From contig NZ_JAPDPC010000001.1 in the NCBI RefSeq assembly GCF_026283945.1, positions 372,001 through 436,000 on the forward strand: 64,000 nucleotides of DNA. The letters run 5' to 3'. Of this stretch, positions 34,727 through 43,448 are shown piece by piece (the first letter of the stretch is position 1; each line of letters opens with the position of its first letter). The position numbers were made by a program, and so were the translations under genes. Source of the DNA: Dyella humicola (GTDB lineage: Bacteria > Pseudomonadota > Gammaproteobacteria > Xanthomonadales > Rhodanobacteraceae). Under the pieces are notes generated by a model. That model was given only the letters and a program-made list of their open reading frames with translations, did no database searches and was not told the origin of the DNA.

Positions 34727-36769
34727 TTAATCCTGGTACGCCGGACGCTTGCTGATACCGCCGGCCGTGCGCAGGGCACCGGCGTCCATCAGCTTGCCTT
34801 CCATCATCACGACATCGGTATGGCGCAGGTCCCCGATATTCACCGCCGGGTTGCCGTCGACCAGCACAAGATCGGCCGACTTGCCGATCTGGATGCTGCC
34901 CGTGTGCTGGTCAGCGCCAACCAGATGCGCGGTCTCGACGGTGGCGCTGGCCAGCGCTTCTTCGTTGGTGAAGCCGGCCTGCACGTAGAGTTCAAGCTCG
35001 CGCACCAGTTCCAGTCCCGAACCATCGGTGCCGGCCACGATCGGCACCCCGGCTTTATGCATGGCCGCCACCAGGGCCTGCAATTTGGCAAAGCTGGCGC
35101 GATAGTCGGCGCGGGTCAGATCCTTCGGCACCGCGAAACCACCTTGGCGAAAGCCGCGCTCGACCGCTGGCGGCAAGGTACCCACAAAGGGTGCGTAAGC
35201 CGGCGAGAGATCGCCATTTTCCGGTACGAACAGGCTTTCGGCCACGACCAGGGTCGGGTCCGACGTGATCTTGCGCTGCGCCATGCTGGCGATCAGCGAC
35301 TTCATCGGGTCCTTGGTGAGATCGACATCCTTCGCATAGCGGCCCGGGCCTTCAAAGCGCGCCATGCCGTTGGATACCTTCACCACGGCATCGGGCATCG
35401 CCTGCATCATCACGAAGTAGATGTGGGTGATTTCGTCGTAGCCATCAGCGATCGCCTCGTTGGGTCGCATGCCGGCGGGAAGGTGCCCATGCACATGCAG
35501 TCCGAGCCGATGTGCTTCCGCCGCGGTGGCGCTTACCCAGGCCGGATTGAAGGTGCCATAGATCTTGATCGCATCGAAGCCATCCGCCTTGGCCTTGCGT
35601 ACGAGTGCCAGTGCTTCGTCCTGAGACGTAGCCACGCTGGCTACCTGGGCGGTATTGGGGCCCTTGCCATCGATCAGCGAGGACGGATAGACCTTCGGGC
35701 TCAGCAGTTCGCCCTTCGCGCGACGTGCCGCGCGCGCCATGGTGAGTTCGTTGATATTGCCGGGGTCACGTACGGAGGTAATGCCGAGTGACAGCAGCAT
35801 CGGGCCGGCGGCATCGTCGGGCACATGCTGGTGCGAATCCCACAAACCGGGAACCAGCGTCTTGCCCTTGCCGTCGATGATCTGCGCATTCTTTGGCACG
35901 CTGACCGACGCGGCAGCTCCGACCTGGGTGATCACACCCTTGTCGACAAGCACAGTCTGGCCATCCGCAAAATGAGTGCCGTCGAGAAAGGCGCGCACGT
36001 TGGTGAAAGCCACCGGGCCTGTTGGCGTCTTGAGCAGCTTGGGTACCAGCGCCTTCGAGCTCAGCGCCATGGCATCGGACTGGGCCTTCTCAAGCACAGG
36101 CTGCGCACTTTCGTAGCCGACCGGCATCCAGGACAGTCCGTTGACGAAGGCGAAGAACTTGCCCGACGCATCAGCCCACACGGGAATCGGCGTGTTGGCG
36201 ACGCCGGTGATTGCATAAGCCGTCACTTTCTTCTTGTTGGCGCCATCGCCGATGGTGGCGGTGGTGAGTTCTTCGGCATGTGCCTGGCCACCTGGCAGCA
36301 ACGCCATCGACTTGCTGGGCGACATCAGCAACTTTTCGAGCATGTCGGCGGTGAGGTCCATCGGTCCGCCAAAGCTCACGTATTCGGCGGCTGCCTTGTA
36401 AGGGGCGGAGCCCGCATCCACCTGGCTCTTCCATATGGCGGTGCCGTCTTTCACCGCGAACGTCTCCGCGGCATCGCCTTGCGGGATGTGGCCGCGAATG
36501 ATGACGTGGTTGAACATGCCATCGCCACCCGTGGTGGCCGCGCTATCCATCTCGAATACCTGGCCGCGCAGCACCATGCTTTCGCGGCCCATACGGGTGC
36601 CATCAGCGGCGGTCCAGCGGGCCGAGGTGCCGTGCTTGCCGGCCGTCGACACGATGGTGAAGTGCTGTGCGTTGGAAGGTGGAGTGGCGAGCTGCTCGGT
36701 GGGCGTGGATGTGCCGGCGAGACAGGGCAGGGCGAAACACAAGGCGAACACGGCGAGCGGGGCGCGCAT
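34727..36769 (-). CDS. Amidohydrolase-family metal-dependent hydrolase, exported
   Basis: A 680-residue protein with a signal peptide (about 1-19). A 250-residue N-terminal extension has no fold I recognise. The amidohydrolase barrel follows, with metal ligands His313 and His315 (GLWDSHQH), Lys402 (FDAIKIYG), His425/427 (LHVHGHL), His449 (EITHIYF) and Asp in VAGTDGSG. The C-terminus returns to a small beta domain (IGKSADLVLVDGNP). This set matches imidazolonepropionase/prolidase-like periplasmic amidohydrolases. The substrate is unknown. GGAGG lies 7 bases before the ATG. It is divergent from an FAD monooxygenase 154 bp away. Confidence 0.88.
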   Translation of the reverse strand: MRAPLAVFALCFALPCLAGTSTPTEQLATPPSNAQHFTIVSTAGKHGTSARWTAADGTRMGRESMVLRGQVFEMDSAATTGGDGMFNHVIIRGHIPQGDAAETFAVKDGTAIWKSQVDAGSAPYKAAAEYVSFGGPMDLTADMLEKLLMSPSKSMALLPGGQAHAEELTTATIGDGANKKKVTAYAITGVANTPIPVWADASGKFFAFVNGLSWMPVGYESAQPVLEKAQSDAMALSSKALVPKLLKTPTGPVAFTNVRAFLDGTHFADGQTVLVDKGVITQVGAAASVSVPKNAQIIDGKGKTLVPGLWDSHQHVPDDAAGPMLLSLGITSVRDPGNINELTMARAARRAKGELLSPKVYPSSLIDGKGPNTAQVASVATSQDEALALVRKAKADGFDAIKIYGTFNPAWVSATAAEAHRLGLHVHGHLPAGMRPNEAIADGYDEITHIYFVMMQAMPDAVVKVSNGMARFEGPGRYAKDVDLTKDPMKSLIASMAQRKITSDPTLVVAESLFVPENGDLSPAYAPFVGTLPPAVERGFRQGGFAVPKDLTRADYRASFAKLQALVAAMHKAGVPIVAGTDGSGLELVRELELYVQAGFTNEEALASATVETAHLVGADQHTGSIQIGKSADLVLVDGNPAVNIGDLRHTDVVMMEGKLMDAGALRTAGGISKRPAYQD

Positions 36770-36923
36770 GGGAAAGCCTCCGATGGGTTCGCGCTGAGTA
36801 TGGGTGAGTGGCGATCCGGGTAGAAGTGCGACCTGGGGGTGTCTGATGGCATAGGCGGCGTTGACGTCGGGGCAACGTTCGTTGGCGGCACACTACGGCG
36901 GGACAAAGCCTGGCGTTACACCA

Positions 36924-38072
36924 ATGGGCCTGCCGAACGACATTCAGAGCGCCACCAACGCGGCCGTCTTGATTGCCGGCGCCGGCCCTACCGGTCTGGC
37001 GGCGGCCCTGTTTCTCGCGCGGCGCGGCGTCGCCGTGCGCATCGTCGATTCCGCGCCGCTGCCTTCCGTCAATTCCAAGGCGCTGGCCGTCAACAGCCGC
37101 ACGCTCGACATGCTGCAGGACACGGGTGTATCGGACCGTATCGTGACGCAAGGCTGGTCGGCGAGGGGCGCCACCCTGCACCAGGGGGACAAGGAGATCC
37201 TCTCGTTCGATCTGCCGACGACGCTTGGCGCGCCACGCGCCATGACGGTGTTGCCACAGGCGCGGACCGAGACGCTGCTGACCGACGCCTTGCATGCGCA
37301 AGGGGTGAATGTCGAGCGCGGAGTCAGTCTGAAATCGCTGGTGCAAGACGAGCGGCAAGTGACATCGACACTCGTCCACATGGACGGCCATACGGAAGAA
37401 GTGAAAAGCCAGCTGCTGCTGGGTGCCGACGGCGCGCGAAGTACGACGCGCCTTGCGCTCGGGCTCGAGTTCGCCGGAAGCGACCTTCCCGAGCCCTGGA
37501 AACTGTGGGATTTGCAGCTGGAAACGCCGCTCGACCCCTGGCACGCTCACATCATGTTCGAGCCGGATGGTTTCATCTTCTTGCTGCGATTGCAGGCCGG
37601 ACTCTGGCGTGTGATCGGCAATGGCGACGACCCGCTCGCGGCCTTGCGCCGTACGAGCACCTTGGGGCCGGTTGCCTGGACGTCGCAATTCCATATCGGG
37701 CACCGCGTGGCCTCGAAGGCGGCGCTAGGTCGTGTCGCGCTCGGTGGCGACGCGGCGCATATTCATTCGCCGATCGGTGCGCGTGGCATGAACCTGGGCA
37801 TCGAGGATGCGTACGTCTATGCCGACTGCGCCGCCGATGCGCTGGCTGGCGATATGACGCGATTGCACGACTATGCCGTGCTTCGACACGCCGTGCACAA
37901 GGCCGTGGTACGGCGAATCGGCGCGATTACCCGTCTGGTGCATGGGCGGCCCACCTGGCTACGCCGGGTGCGCGATGAAGTGGTGCCTCTGGCCGCCCAC
38001 CTGACGCTGGCACGGCAGCTGATGCTGCGGACGGTTGGCGGCCTCGATCATCCCCTGAAGACTCGTCCCTAG
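36924..38072 (+). CDS. FAD-dependent aromatic-type monooxygenase
   Basis: A 382-residue flavoprotein of the PHBH/TetX group. The FAD dinucleotide fold is AAVLIAGAGPTGLAAALFLARRG, the DG motif is LLGADGARSTTR and the GD motif is VALGGDAAHIHSPIGARGMNLGIEDA. Such enzymes hydroxylate aromatic or polyketide-like substrates using NAD(P)H and oxygen. The ATG at 36924 gives the usual short lead into the Rossmann fold. The frame is open to a TTG at 36861, and no good ribosome-binding site decides the matter. No substrate-linked neighbours are present. Confidence 0.88.
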   Translation: MGLPNDIQSATNAAVLIAGAGPTGLAAALFLARRGVAVRIVDSAPLPSVNSKALAVNSRTLDMLQDTGVSDRIVTQGWSARGATLHQGDKEILSFDLPTTLGAPRAMTVLPQARTETLLTDALHAQGVNVERGVSLKSLVQDERQVTSTLVHMDGHTEEVKSQLLLGADGARSTTRLALGLEFAGSDLPEPWKLWDLQLETPLDPWHAHIMFEPDGFIFLLRLQAGLWRVIGNGDDPLAALRRTSTLGPVAWTSQFHIGHRVASKAALGRVALGGDAAHIHSPIGARGMNLGIEDAYVYADCAADALAGDMTRLHDYAVLRHAVHKAVVRRIGAITRLVHGRPTWLRRVRDEVVPLAAHLTLARQLMLRTVGGLDHPLKTRP

Positions 38073-38302
38073 GCCATTCCACGCGATCCGTGGCGCCATC
38101 GACCCGGCGCAGTGCAAGGTCTTGTCGCCCCCTAAAGTCGAACCGCCCTTGGCCGATAACGGAGAACGCGCGCCATCCGTTCTCCGCAAGTCGCCAGCGG
38201 CCCGGTATGGGCGCGGACACGGCCCGCCGGCCTCCGAGGTGATGGACGAGGCGCCGGTGGATGACGGTCGGCTGCACGCAGTCCCATGGGATGTCTATCT
38301 GT

Positions 38303-38671
38303 ATGAACGCTCACAAGCATCAATCAAAAGGCAATCGCGTGGACTGGAGCGACCCGCGCCTGGAAGCCCTGCTGCGCAAAACCGAAGCCTGGAAGCTCGA
38401 CAATCGCGGCACCTATGCACCCAAGGAAGTACAAGTCCACATGGGCTGGGGCGCGACCACGGCCCGTCCAGCCGTGTTGGTGTGGGAGCGCGACCAGGTG
38501 ATGATGATCGAGACGCGCTTTCCGATGGAGCTGGGCGAACACGTACGTGTCGACGAAGCGCAGGGCGTGAGCATACGCAGCGTGTGGGGCATCGTGGCCG
38601 AAGGCCGCGAAGGCTTTCGTGCCGAGGACCGCGCCAACGGCGTGCACCTGCACTGGCTGCATTTGCGCTGA
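38303..38671 (+). CDS. Hypothetical protein
   Basis: A 122-residue soluble protein of unknown family. It contains a beta-rich stretch (VQVHMGWGATTARPAVLVWE, VMMIETRFPMELGEHVRVDEA) that loosely recalls PilZ-type barrels, but I see no RxxxR or DxSxxG signature. Start choice is uncertain: ATG 38303 is used, while ATGs at 38291 and 38261 are in frame. A hairpin repeat follows the stop directly. Confidence 0.55.
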   Translation: MNAHKHQSKGNRVDWSDPRLEALLRKTEAWKLDNRGTYAPKEVQVHMGWGATTARPAVLVWERDQVMMIETRFPMELGEHVRVDEAQGVSIRSVWGIVAEGREGFRAEDRANGVHLHWLHLR

Positions 38672-38677
38672 TTGCTT

Positions 38678-38714
38678 CTCCCTCTCCCTTGAGGGGGAGG
38701 GTTGCGGTGAGGGG
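38678..38714. repeat. CTCTCCC-type hairpin repeat
   Basis: CTCCCTCTCCCTTGAGGGGG followed by AGGGTTGCGGTGAGGGG forms a hairpin plus a GGTGAGGGG tail. The same pattern recurs twice at 42063-42213. It is a dispersed intergenic repeat of Xanthomonadales type. Confidence 0.7.
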
Positions 38715-38904
38715 CCAATCTTGCGAGAAACGTGGTTCAAGGCGGATGCTTTGAAACGCTTCGCCTGCCTCTGTCCCCCAACCTCCATCCTCTCCCGGCA
38801 AGCCCTGTCTTTGGGGCACTCCAAAAATCCGTGTTTACCGCTTGAGCAGCGAAACAGCGCGCCCACGCGCTACGATGCAGGTGACGCCACTGCAGGAGAA
38901 CAGC

Positions 38905-39270
38905 GTGCGCTACTGGCTATTCATGGCGGCCGCCATCATCACCGAGGTGATCGGCACGGTGGCGATGAAGTACGGCGCCCACCAGGGTTCGCGTGCCGCC
39001 GGCTTGGCGGTGATGTTCGTGATGCTGGTGCTCTCGTACACCTCGCTGGCGATGGCCATCAAGCGCATTCCGCTGGCGGTGGCGTATGGCATGTGGGAGA
39101 GCCTGGGCCTGGTGTTGATCACGCTATGCAGCGCATGGCTGTTCAGCGAAGACCTGAAGCCGGTAAAGCTGGTGGCCATCGCCCTGATCATTGGCGGCAT
39201 CGTCCTGCTCGAGCGCGGCACCGAGGAGGCACCTGCCTCGATACGCGCGGGGGACGATCATGCTGCCTGA
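38905..39270 (+). CDS. mdtJ: SMR-family transporter subunit, MdtJ-like
   Basis: A 121-residue protein with four membrane helices, the same length as E. coli MdtJ. It carries the SMR glutamate in IITEVIGTVAMK and the signature AVAYGMWESLGLVLIT. MdtJ works only with MdtI as a heterodimer that exports spermidine in E. coli; here the substrate is inferred. The GTG at 38905 is chosen because AGGAG lies 6 bases upstream and it removes an unlikely 21-residue extension. Its last 11 bases overlap the start of the partner gene. Confidence 0.85.
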   Translation: MRYWLFMAAAIITEVIGTVAMKYGAHQGSRAAGLAVMFVMLVLSYTSLAMAIKRIPLAVAYGMWESLGLVLITLCSAWLFSEDLKPVKLVAIALIIGGIVLLERGTEEAPASIRAGDDHAA

Positions 39271-39592
39271 GTTTGCGCCCATCCATCTACTCTATCTCGC
39301 CATCGCCATCGTGCTGGAAATCGCCGCGAATGTGCTGATGAAGGTCTCGCATGGTTTCACCTACAAGCGCCCCGCCATCGCGGCGATCGCCTGCGCATTG
39401 GCGGCGTTCACGGCGCTCAGTTTCGCGGTCAGAGGGATCCAGCTATCGGTGGCTTACGGCGTGTGGGGTGGCGTGGGCCTGGTCGCCACGGCGGTATTGG
39501 GCATTACCGTATTTCACGAGCACCTGCGCCGTTCCGGCTGGTTGGGCCTGGGACTCATCATGGTCGGTGTCTACCTGATGAAGTTCGCCTAG
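39260..39592 (+). CDS. mdtI: SMR-family transporter subunit, MdtI-like
   Basis: A 110-residue, four-helix SMR protein matching E. coli MdtI (109 residues) along its length: YLAIAIVLEIAANVLMKVS, AFTALSFAVRGIQLSVAYGVWGGVG and a GWLGLGLIMVGVYLMK end. The essential Glu is in VLEIAAN. It starts inside the end of the mdtJ-like gene, a common sign of a co-translated pair. In E. coli the pair exports excess spermidine. Confidence 0.87.
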   Translation: MLPEFAPIHLLYLAIAIVLEIAANVLMKVSHGFTYKRPAIAAIACALAAFTALSFAVRGIQLSVAYGVWGGVGLVATAVLGITVFHEHLRRSGWLGLGLIMVGVYLMKFA

Positions 39593-39710
39593 GCTTGCCT
39601 CGCCCCCGACCTATGGCAGGGGTCCGCGCGCCGCGGCGACGCTACGATGAAAGGTTAGAGTAGGCGCCAGGTCAGGCGTCTGCATGCATTGATTTATCCG
39701 GGGAGTTGGC

Positions 39711-42047
39711 ATGGTTTTGACGACACGCAGCTCGCGCCTTATCGGCGCGTTGGTGATGAGTACGCTATCGGCAGGTGTGGCCGCGCAGGGCAAGGCCCTG
39801 ACGGCTGACGACTACGCCAGGGCCGAGCGCTTCGTGGGCTACAACACCACGCCGCTGGTCGACCACGCGGTGCAGAGCGTGACTTGGCTGGACAACGACC
39901 ACTTCTGGTATCGCGACCACGATGCCAGCGGCGATCACTACCTGCGATTCGATACCGCCACGGGCAAGACCGGGGCCGCCTTCGATCAGGTCCGTCTCGC
40001 CAAGGCGTTGAGCAAATTGCTCGACAAACCCGTGGATGCAAACAAGCTTGGCCTCACCAACTTCGTCCTGATGGCTGATGGCCGACTCGACGTCAACCTG
40101 CGTGGTAAGCACTACTTGTGCGATCTCAAGGAAGCTGCCGTGTGCACGGCTGGCAAGGACGACGACGCCAGTGGCATCGGCAACGAGCCCGGCGTGCTCT
40201 CTCCGGATAAGCGCAGCGAGGCTTTCGTGCGCGACTGGAACCTGTGGGTACGCGACGTGGCCACCGGCAAGGAAACCCAGCTCACCATCGATGGCGTGGA
40301 GAACTTCGGCTACGCCACCGACAACGCCGGCTGGAAGCACACCAACAAAGCCATCCTGGTGTGGTCACCCGACTCGAAGCAGATCGCCACCTTCCAGCAG
40401 GACCAGCGCAAGACCGGTGACATGGTCCTGGTCGGCACCAATGTCGGCCATCCCAAGGTGGAAAAGTGGAAGTATCCGCTGGTGGGCGACAAGGACGTGA
40501 CCATGATCGAGCGTGTCATCGTCGACGTGGATGGCCGCAAGGTGCTGCGCCTGAAGATGCCAGCGGATCAACATCGCTCCACCCTGTGCGATGACGTGAG
40601 CTGCGGCCGCGAAGGCGGCTGGGACGATGTGCAGTGGGCGCCGGACGCGCGCACGCTAGCCTTCGTGTCCTCGTCGCGCGATCACAAGCAGGCCTGGTTC
40701 CGCGTCGCCGATGCCAGGACCGGCGACGTACGCACGGTGTTCGACGAGACCGTCCCCACCTATTACGAAAGCGGCGACGGCAAGGTCAACTGGCAGTATC
40801 TGCCGGAAAGCAATGAAGTCGTCTGGTTCAGCGAGCGCAGCAACTGGGGCAACCTTTACCTCTACGACTTGGGCACCGGCAAACTCAAGCACGCCATCAC
40901 CACCGGCGACGGCAATGTCACCGAAGTGCTGAAGCTCGATGCCAAGACGCGCACGCTGTGGTTCCGCGGCGTGGGCCGCCAGCAAGGCGTCGATCCGTAC
41001 TACCAGCAGTTCTACAAGGTTAGCCTGGACGGCGGTGAGCCGACCCTGCTGGCGCCGGAGCCGGCCGATCACAGCATCACGCTGTCGCCCGACGGTCGCC
41101 TGTTCGCCGACGCCTATTCCACGCCAACCACACCGTCGATCACCGTGCTGCGCAGCGTCGATGATGGTCACGTGGTGCATGGCATCGCCAGGGCCGATAT
41201 CACGCGCCTGAGCGCCACCGGCTGGCAGCCACCGGAGCCGTTCACGGTGAAGGCACGCGACGGCAAGACCACGCTATACGGCCTGATGTTCAAGCCAACG
41301 CATTTCGATCCGAACAAGAAATATCCGATCATCGACTACGTCTATCCCGGCCCGCAGACGGGCTCGGTGGGCACGCGCAGTTTCAATCCCGCCCGTGTCG
41401 ACCATCAGGCGCTGGCCGAGCTTGGCTTCATTGTCGTTGCCATCGACGGCATGGGTACGCCGGGGCGGTCCAAGTCATTCCATGACGCGTACTTCGGCAA
41501 TATCGGCGACAACACCTTGCCTGATCAGGTGGCCGCCTTGAAGGCGTTGGGCAAACAGCACGCGTGGATCGATCTCGATCGCGTCGGCATCTGGGGCCAT
41601 TCCGGTGGCGGCAACGCCACGGCAGACGCGATGTTCCGTTATCCAGATTTCTTCAAGGTGGGCATTGCCGAGAGCGGCAACCACGACAACCGCAACTACG
41701 AAGACGACTGGGCCGAGAAGTGGCAGGGCCTGCTGGTCACCGACAAGGACGGCAAGAGCAACTATGACGACCAGGCCAACCAGAGCCACGCCGCCGACCT
41801 CAAGGGCCATCTGCTGCTGGCGCACGGCACCATGGACGACAATGTGCCGCCGTACGAAACCCTGCTGGTGGTCGATGCGCTGATCAAGGCCAACAAGGAC
41901 TTCGACCTGCTGCTGATTCCCAATGCACATCATGGCTATGGTGCTGCTGCGAACTACATGATGCGCAAGCGTTGGGACTACTTCGTGCGCAACCTCGCCG
42001 GGGATACGGCGCCGAAGGAATACACGATGAAGCCGCCGAAAGACTGA
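39711..42047 (+). CDS. Dipeptidyl peptidase IV (S9B), exported
   Basis: A 778-residue prolyl-type peptidase that removes Xaa-Pro dipeptides from peptide N-termini. It has a signal peptide (about 1-26), an eight-bladed DPPIV N-terminal propeller (about 60-520) and an S9 alpha/beta-hydrolase domain. The nucleophile is Ser631 in IWGHSGGGNA, with Asp709 in HGTMDDNVP and His741 in NAHHGYG. The nucleophile elbow is GHSGGG rather than the commoner GWSYGG. GGGGAG lies 5 bases before the ATG. It is a single gene with hairpin repeats after the stop. It could use peptides produced by the secreted proteases at 12-28 kb. Confidence 0.92.
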   Translation: MVLTTRSSRLIGALVMSTLSAGVAAQGKALTADDYARAERFVGYNTTPLVDHAVQSVTWLDNDHFWYRDHDASGDHYLRFDTATGKTGAAFDQVRLAKALSKLLDKPVDANKLGLTNFVLMADGRLDVNLRGKHYLCDLKEAAVCTAGKDDDASGIGNEPGVLSPDKRSEAFVRDWNLWVRDVATGKETQLTIDGVENFGYATDNAGWKHTNKAILVWSPDSKQIATFQQDQRKTGDMVLVGTNVGHPKVEKWKYPLVGDKDVTMIERVIVDVDGRKVLRLKMPADQHRSTLCDDVSCGREGGWDDVQWAPDARTLAFVSSSRDHKQAWFRVADARTGDVRTVFDETVPTYYESGDGKVNWQYLPESNEVVWFSERSNWGNLYLYDLGTGKLKHAITTGDGNVTEVLKLDAKTRTLWFRGVGRQQGVDPYYQQFYKVSLDGGEPTLLAPEPADHSITLSPDGRLFADAYSTPTTPSITVLRSVDDGHVVHGIARADITRLSATGWQPPEPFTVKARDGKTTLYGLMFKPTHFDPNKKYPIIDYVYPGPQTGSVGTRSFNPARVDHQALAELGFIVVAIDGMGTPGRSKSFHDAYFGNIGDNTLPDQVAALKALGKQHAWIDLDRVGIWGHSGGGNATADAMFRYPDFFKVGIAESGNHDNRNYEDDWAEKWQGLLVTDKDGKSNYDDQANQSHAADLKGHLLLAHGTMDDNVPPYETLLVVDALIKANKDFDLLLIPNAHHGYGAAANYMMRKRWDYFVRNLAGDTAPKEYTMKPPKD

Positions 42048-42062
42048 AGCGCCGCTCTACTT

Positions 42063-42213
42063 CCTCTCCCCTTCGGGGAGAGGATTGAGGTGAGCCACGA
42101 ACAGGGGGTAAAGGGCGGGTGCTCGCGGGATCGCTTCATCGAAAGCGACTTTCATTGAAGCCTCATCGCAAGATTACCCCCTCACCCCAACCCTCTCCCC
42201 TTGGGGGAGAGGG
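42063..42213. repeat. Inverted pair of CTCTCCC-type hairpin repeats
   Basis: One unit (42063-42094) reads CCTCTCCCCTTCGGGGAGAGG then ATTGAGGTGAG. The second (42181-42213) is its reverse complement in pattern, starting CTCACCCCAACCC. They flank about 85 bp with no gene. The pair sits between the DPPIV stop and the permease stop, so it may end both converging transcripts. Confidence 0.72.
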
Positions 42214-42225
42214 AGTTCATGAGGT

Positions 42226-43440
42226 TCACCCACCCCTCGTCGCCACCACCGGCGGCACCGCCGCTGCACGCAGCGCCGGTCCAAGCACGGCCAGTTGCCC
42301 CAACAGCCACAGTGCGATTGCACCCATCGGTAGATAGATCCATGGCAGCCGCTGCATCGTGTACCGCTGCATCAGTTCGAGATTCAGCACAAACGCAAGC
42401 ACGACCCCGAGCACGACGCCGCCGCTGACGATCAGGAAATTTTCCAGCTGGAAGTAATGCAGGATGTTGTCACGCGTGGCACCTACCGCGCGACGGATGC
42501 CGATGGCTTGCTTGCGCTGCTGCACCCAGAAACTGGCGAGACCAGCGATGCCGGCGGCAGTGACCAGCAACAGCGCGCCGGCAGCAGCGAGTAGCAGGCC
42601 GATCATGCTGCGGTCGCGCGAGAAGTAATCCGCACGCAGTTGCTCGAACGTCTGTGCATGGCGAAGCACACGATTGTTGTCGAGGCGGGTGAGCACATCG
42701 GTGGCCTGCTTCAGCACGCGTTCGCGTTCGTTGGGGTCAGTGCGCAGCACATAGGTGACGTTGCCGGTATCGGGCAGCAAGGGAAGCAGGGTGCTGTATT
42801 CGTTGCCGGCGCTTTCGTCCAGCGTCGGCCGCAGCAGGTGATCGACCACGCCCACGATGCGGACCGGACCGTCGCCCGGATAAATCAGCTTGCCCAGCGG
42901 GTCCTGGCCGGGGAACAGCTGCTCGGCCAGCGCACGCGTGACGATGGTGGCCGCCACATGGTTGATGCCCGACCAGTCGTGTGCGCTATCGATCGGCATG
43001 TATTCGTCGGGCAGGAAGTCACGCCCCGCGATCAGGCGAAGCCCTAGCGTCTGCCGTTCGCCTGGGGTGCCGTTGAAGGCCGTGGCCGTGAGTGCGGGAT
43101 TGCCAGCGGGCCTGGTGGCAATCCCGTTGCTCCAGTTGTTGCTGTTGAGCGGCAGTGCATCCACCGCGACGGCTGAGATCACGCCCGGAATCTGCCGTAA
43201 CGCGGCGAGGTCGCTGTTGTGCCGGACCAGCGGATCGTCGTGCTCGTCCACGCTTATGCTTTCCAGGGTGACGAGTTCGTCTTCCGCTACGCCGCTGGCC
43301 TCGTGCATCTGGGCGGTGCGATGGCCGATCATCGAAGCGACATTGCAGACGATGGCGCAGGTAAAGGCGACCTGGAGCACCAGCAGCATCACGGTGAGCT
43401 TGTGCCGGGTGAGACTGGCGAGCATGGGTGAGCGGCGCAT
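42226..43440 (-). CDS. MacB/FtsX-type ABC transporter permease (second subunit)
   Basis: A 404-residue permease with one N-terminal membrane helix (about 15-35), a MacB-like periplasmic domain (about 40-270) and three C-terminal FtsX helices. The FtsX region shows QQRKQAIGIRRAVGATRDNILHYFQLE. The ATG at 43440 is chosen because it falls 8 bp after the first permease gene and gives a short cytoplasmic lead. MacB-type systems use ATP in the cytosol to drive export work in the periplasm. No ATPase or adaptor gene is visible nearby. Confidence 0.85.
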   Translation of the reverse strand: MRRSPMLASLTRHKLTVMLLVLQVAFTCAIVCNVASMIGHRTAQMHEASGVAEDELVTLESISVDEHDDPLVRHNSDLAALRQIPGVISAVAVDALPLNSNNWSNGIATRPAGNPALTATAFNGTPGERQTLGLRLIAGRDFLPDEYMPIDSAHDWSGINHVAATIVTRALAEQLFPGQDPLGKLIYPGDGPVRIVGVVDHLLRPTLDESAGNEYSTLLPLLPDTGNVTYVLRTDPNERERVLKQATDVLTRLDNNRVLRHAQTFEQLRADYFSRDRSMIGLLLAAAGALLLVTAAGIAGLASFWVQQRKQAIGIRRAVGATRDNILHYFQLENFLIVSGGVVLGVVLAFVLNLELMQRYTMQRLPWIYLPMGAIALWLLGQLAVLGPALRAAAVPPVVATRGG

Positions 43441-43448
43441 ATGAGGTC